Origin: Methanobacteriota archaeon
Lineage (GTDB): Archaea > Thermoplasmatota > Thermoplasmata > RBG-16-68-12
Direction of reading: 5' to 3'
Assembly: GCA_005879065.1 (NCBI GenBank)
Contig: VBLU01000080.1
Coordinates: 1-14,536 of the forward strand
Length of the DNA stretch: 14,536 nt
This document shows, piece after piece, positions 13,120 to 14,536 of this stretch. Positions within the stretch are counted from its first letter, which is position 1. Each line of letters starts with the position of its first letter. The notes under the pieces are model-generated. The model was not told where the DNA came from. It was given only the letters and a program-made list of their open reading frames with translations, and searched no databases. Made by a program: the position numbers and the translations under genes.

Positions 13120-13128
13120 GAATATAGG
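13120..13128 (-). promoter_or_regulatory. TATA-like box of the aminotransferase gene
   Basis: Minus strand CCTATATTC, about 64 bp upstream of the ATG at 13060. This gives a leader of about 38 nt that includes AGGGT at 13075-13071. It sits between the permease stop and the aminotransferase, so the aminotransferase can be expressed without the broken permease gene. Confidence 0.5.
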
Positions 13129-13150
13129 TTTTGTATGTCCCCACGTTGGC

Positions 13151-14161
13151 TTATCCGGACGCCTCAACGAGTCGCGCCTCCCTGAGAGCGCGGAGGTGCT
13201 TCTGCCAGGCCGACCGACCCCACAAGTAGTACAGGGCGACCACGAAGGCGATCGTCGGCAACGCCGCCGAGGTCGTCTCCCGCAAGGCCGGGAAGCCAAA
13301 CGCGATGGTCCAGTACAGCGCGGTCCCGCCGAGGAGCGTGACGACGGCGGGCCAGTTCCATCCGCCGCGGTACCAGTAGTGCCCCCCCTCGCTCGCAAAG
13401 AGGTCATCCGTGTACCGCCGCGCCTTCACGAGGAAGTAATCGACGAGGGTGAGGGTCCACAGAGGCACGACAATCGCCCCGAGGAAGTCGAGGAAAAAAA
13501 TGTAGGTGAACACAAAGTTCGTCTCGAACAGCGGGAGGATCGCGAGCGGGACGACAATCGCGGAGGACACGAGGAGGAGCCTCCGCATCGACATCTTCCA
13601 CCGTGTTGCGATGTTGGTGATCCCGAGTGCGGAGGCGTAGATGTTGCCCGCATTCGTAGAGATCGTCGCGCATAGGATGATCAGATAAGCACCGAGACCG
13701 AAGCCGAGCTGGGTGGCCTTGAAGCTCGGGTCCGAGATTGCCGCGAAATTCACCGAGCCTGGAGAGGCAGTGACCAGGAACGCGACGGTCATCAACGCGC
13801 CGACGGAGAAGAACCAGTACTCGGCGAGGGACGCGCCCGCGAACGGCCCCCACGTCCCTGCCCGCTTCGACCGAGCGAACCGGCTGAAATCGCCGATGAA
13901 CTCCCAGGTCCAGTTGTAGGCGATGAGCAGGTCGAGCAGGAGCGGGAGCGTCAGGGTGTAGGTAAACCCATTCCCAAGGGCGCCGGCCGTGAACGTGAAC
14001 GAGAGGGGTCGCGTCGGCCGCCACGCCCAGAGCTGTCCGAAGTCGAAATCCTTCAGGACGATGTACGACGCATAGGCTCCCAATCCGACGAGGGCCACGG
14101 TGGATGCCCAATTCAGATATCGTATCGCCCGATGGCCGGCCGTGGCGAACCGTGTCCCGTA
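13151..14161 (-). pseudogene. NCS1-family permease, C-terminal two thirds only
   Basis: Nucleobase/hydantoin:cation symporter-1 family, lacking about 160-170 N-terminal residues (roughly TM1-4). Homology can be followed upstream past the possible GTG start at 14098 (FATAGHRAIRYLNWASTVAL, matching the GFKAIKFLN region of Mhp1) to an in-frame TAG at 14164-14162. Recognisable segments include YNWTWEFIGDFSRFARSK, the CATISTNAGNIYASALG helix, and VDYFLVKARRYTDDLF with GGHYWYRGGWNWPA in the usual C-terminal place. The remaining part has about eight hydrophobic helices and no internal frameshift, so decay, if any, is recent. No TATA box or plausible start lies at the break. An independent N-terminal NCS1 piece begins at 14291 on the opposite strand. 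Alternatives are an inversion inside the gene, a truncated paralogue, or an assembly error. Confidence 0.8.
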
Positions 14162-14243
14162 CTACGGAGCCTATGTGAAGGACTTCCCGCGCCGCGCCGT
14201 GGCGGCGGCCCCCATCGAATTCCCCGAGATATCGGCGGCTTGA
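14148..14243 (+). pseudogene. Orphan coding-like fragment ending at the permease break
   Basis: In this plus-strand frame, about 31 codons with strong G/C third-position preference read NRVPYYGAYVKDFPRR, then AVAAAPIEFPEISAA and TGA. Upstream of about 14148 the same frame becomes the antisense of the permease, so the piece begins where the permease homology ends. It may be the C-terminus of another gene joined there by rearrangement. I do not recognise the family. Confidence 0.3.
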
Positions 14244-14258
14244 GGCCTCGGTCAGAAT

Positions 14259-14268
14259 CCTAAAATAG
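14259..14268 (+). promoter_or_regulatory. TATA-like box of the plus-strand NCS1 gene
   Basis: CCTAAAATAG centred 27 bp before the GTG at 14291, consistent with a leaderless transcript starting at that codon. Its sequence is close to the CCTAAAAACC box of the 407-residue protein gene, which also precedes a GTG start by 26 bp. Confidence 0.55.
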
Positions 14269-14290
14269 CCCTGCGGGATGCGTCGCGCTC

Positions 14291-14536
14291 GTGAAAGTTT
14301 TCAGGGGCCTCGACGTGATCGCCGCCGAGTACAAGGCGACCGACCAGGTCCCGACAGAGGCCCGCAAGTTCACGGGATGGGATCAGTTCACGCTCTGGTT
14401 CGCCGCGGCCTCGCTGCCCGCGGCATGGCTCTACGGCGGCTACATGACCGGCGCATACGGCCTGCCGGGAGCCTTCGCTCTGATTTTCCTCGCGTCCACG
14501 ATCACGTTCATCCCGTGGGCCCTGATCGGCTACATT
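14291..14536 (+). CDS. NCS1-family permease, N-terminal part (runs off the window)
   Basis: 82 codons from the GTG at 14291 to the window end, with no stop. After a short hydrophilic head, PTEARKFTGWDQFTLWFAAAS matches the NCS1 start of TM1 (the polar lead-in with aromatic residues before a long helix), followed by SLPAAWLYGGYMTGAYGLPG and the TM2 region AFALIFLASTITFIPWALIGYI. Members import nucleobases, hydantoins, allantoin or related compounds with Na+ or H+. The substrate is not readable here. A TATA-like box 27 bp upstream supports the GTG. This piece supplies exactly the part missing from the minus-strand NCS1 fragment at 13151-14161, which is either coincidence of two paralogues or the result of an inversion. 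Confidence 0.8.
   Translation, partial: MKVFRGLDVIAAEYKATDQVPTEARKFTGWDQFTLWFAAASLPAAWLYGGYMTGAYGLPGAFALIFLASTITFIPWALIGYI

Noticed and set aside
13061..13144. Aminotransferase start at the GTG at 13144
   Set aside because: The extension would begin upstream of the TATA-like box and reads as Pro/Phe-rich non-conserved sequence; the ATG at 13060 is preferred.
1..14536. CRISPR array, insertion sequence or prophage
   Set aside because: No direct-repeat/spacer series, transposase, integrase or phage structural gene was seen; the dyad pair at 7832 and 8505 is too short and too divergent at its ends to be an insertion element.

Overview
The window is a gene-dense, high-GC stretch of an archaeal chromosome. 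The archaeal assignment rests on a transcription factor B (TFB) gene, an archaeal-type aIF1/SUI1 gene with an N-terminal zinc knuckle, a bacterio-opsin-activator-like HTH_10 regulator, and TATA-like boxes placed about 23-37 bp before many start codons, as expected for leaderless or very short-leader transcripts. A GC-rich member of the Thermoplasmatota fits best, but that lineage call is an inference. No rRNA, tRNA, CRISPR array or insertion sequence was seen.

Layout. 1-1444 (-): aldehyde dehydrogenase, cut by the left edge just before its C-terminus. 1554-3240 (+): class I SAM methyltransferase followed by endonuclease IV (nfo), whose 3' end overlaps a convergent DCC-family thiol oxidoreductase (3170-3559, -). 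3658-4287 (+): FMN-binding flavin-reductase-like protein, convergent with an unrecognised His-rich helical 407-residue protein (4319-5542, -). 5629-7058 (+): thioredoxin reductase and a bactofilin-like beta-helix protein. 7060-7821 (-): HTH_10 regulator. 7910-8817 (+): a small unknown protein, a SelW-like Rdx protein and a second doubtful small ORF. 8847-9881 (-): zinc-binding MDR oxidoreductase with an apparent CTG start. 9935-11552 (-): tightly overlapping operon HxlR regulator - TFB - aIF1. 11699-13060 (-): class III (GABA-type) aminotransferase. 13151-14161 (-): C-terminal two thirds of an NCS1 permease with no N-terminus. 14291-14536 (+): N-terminus of an NCS1 permease in the opposite orientation, running off the right edge.

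Functional themes. (i) Thiol and flavin redox: TrxB, DCC protein, Rdx protein, flavin reductase, MDR enzyme. (ii) Amine/aldehyde catabolism and uptake: aldehyde dehydrogenase, GABA-type aminotransferase, NCS1 permease(s). (iii) Gene expression: HxlR-TFB-aIF1 joins a specific regulator to a general transcription factor and a translation initiation factor in one transcript.

The most interesting non-coding signals are a 32-bp element with CCGTC/GACGG half-sites, present next to the HTH_10 regulator gene and again 673 bp away; a 22-bp TATATGG-N8-CCATATA dyad lying on the tandem TATA boxes of the HxlR operon; and the head-to-head NCS1 halves, which look like either an inversion that split a gene or a decayed paralogue beside a live one.
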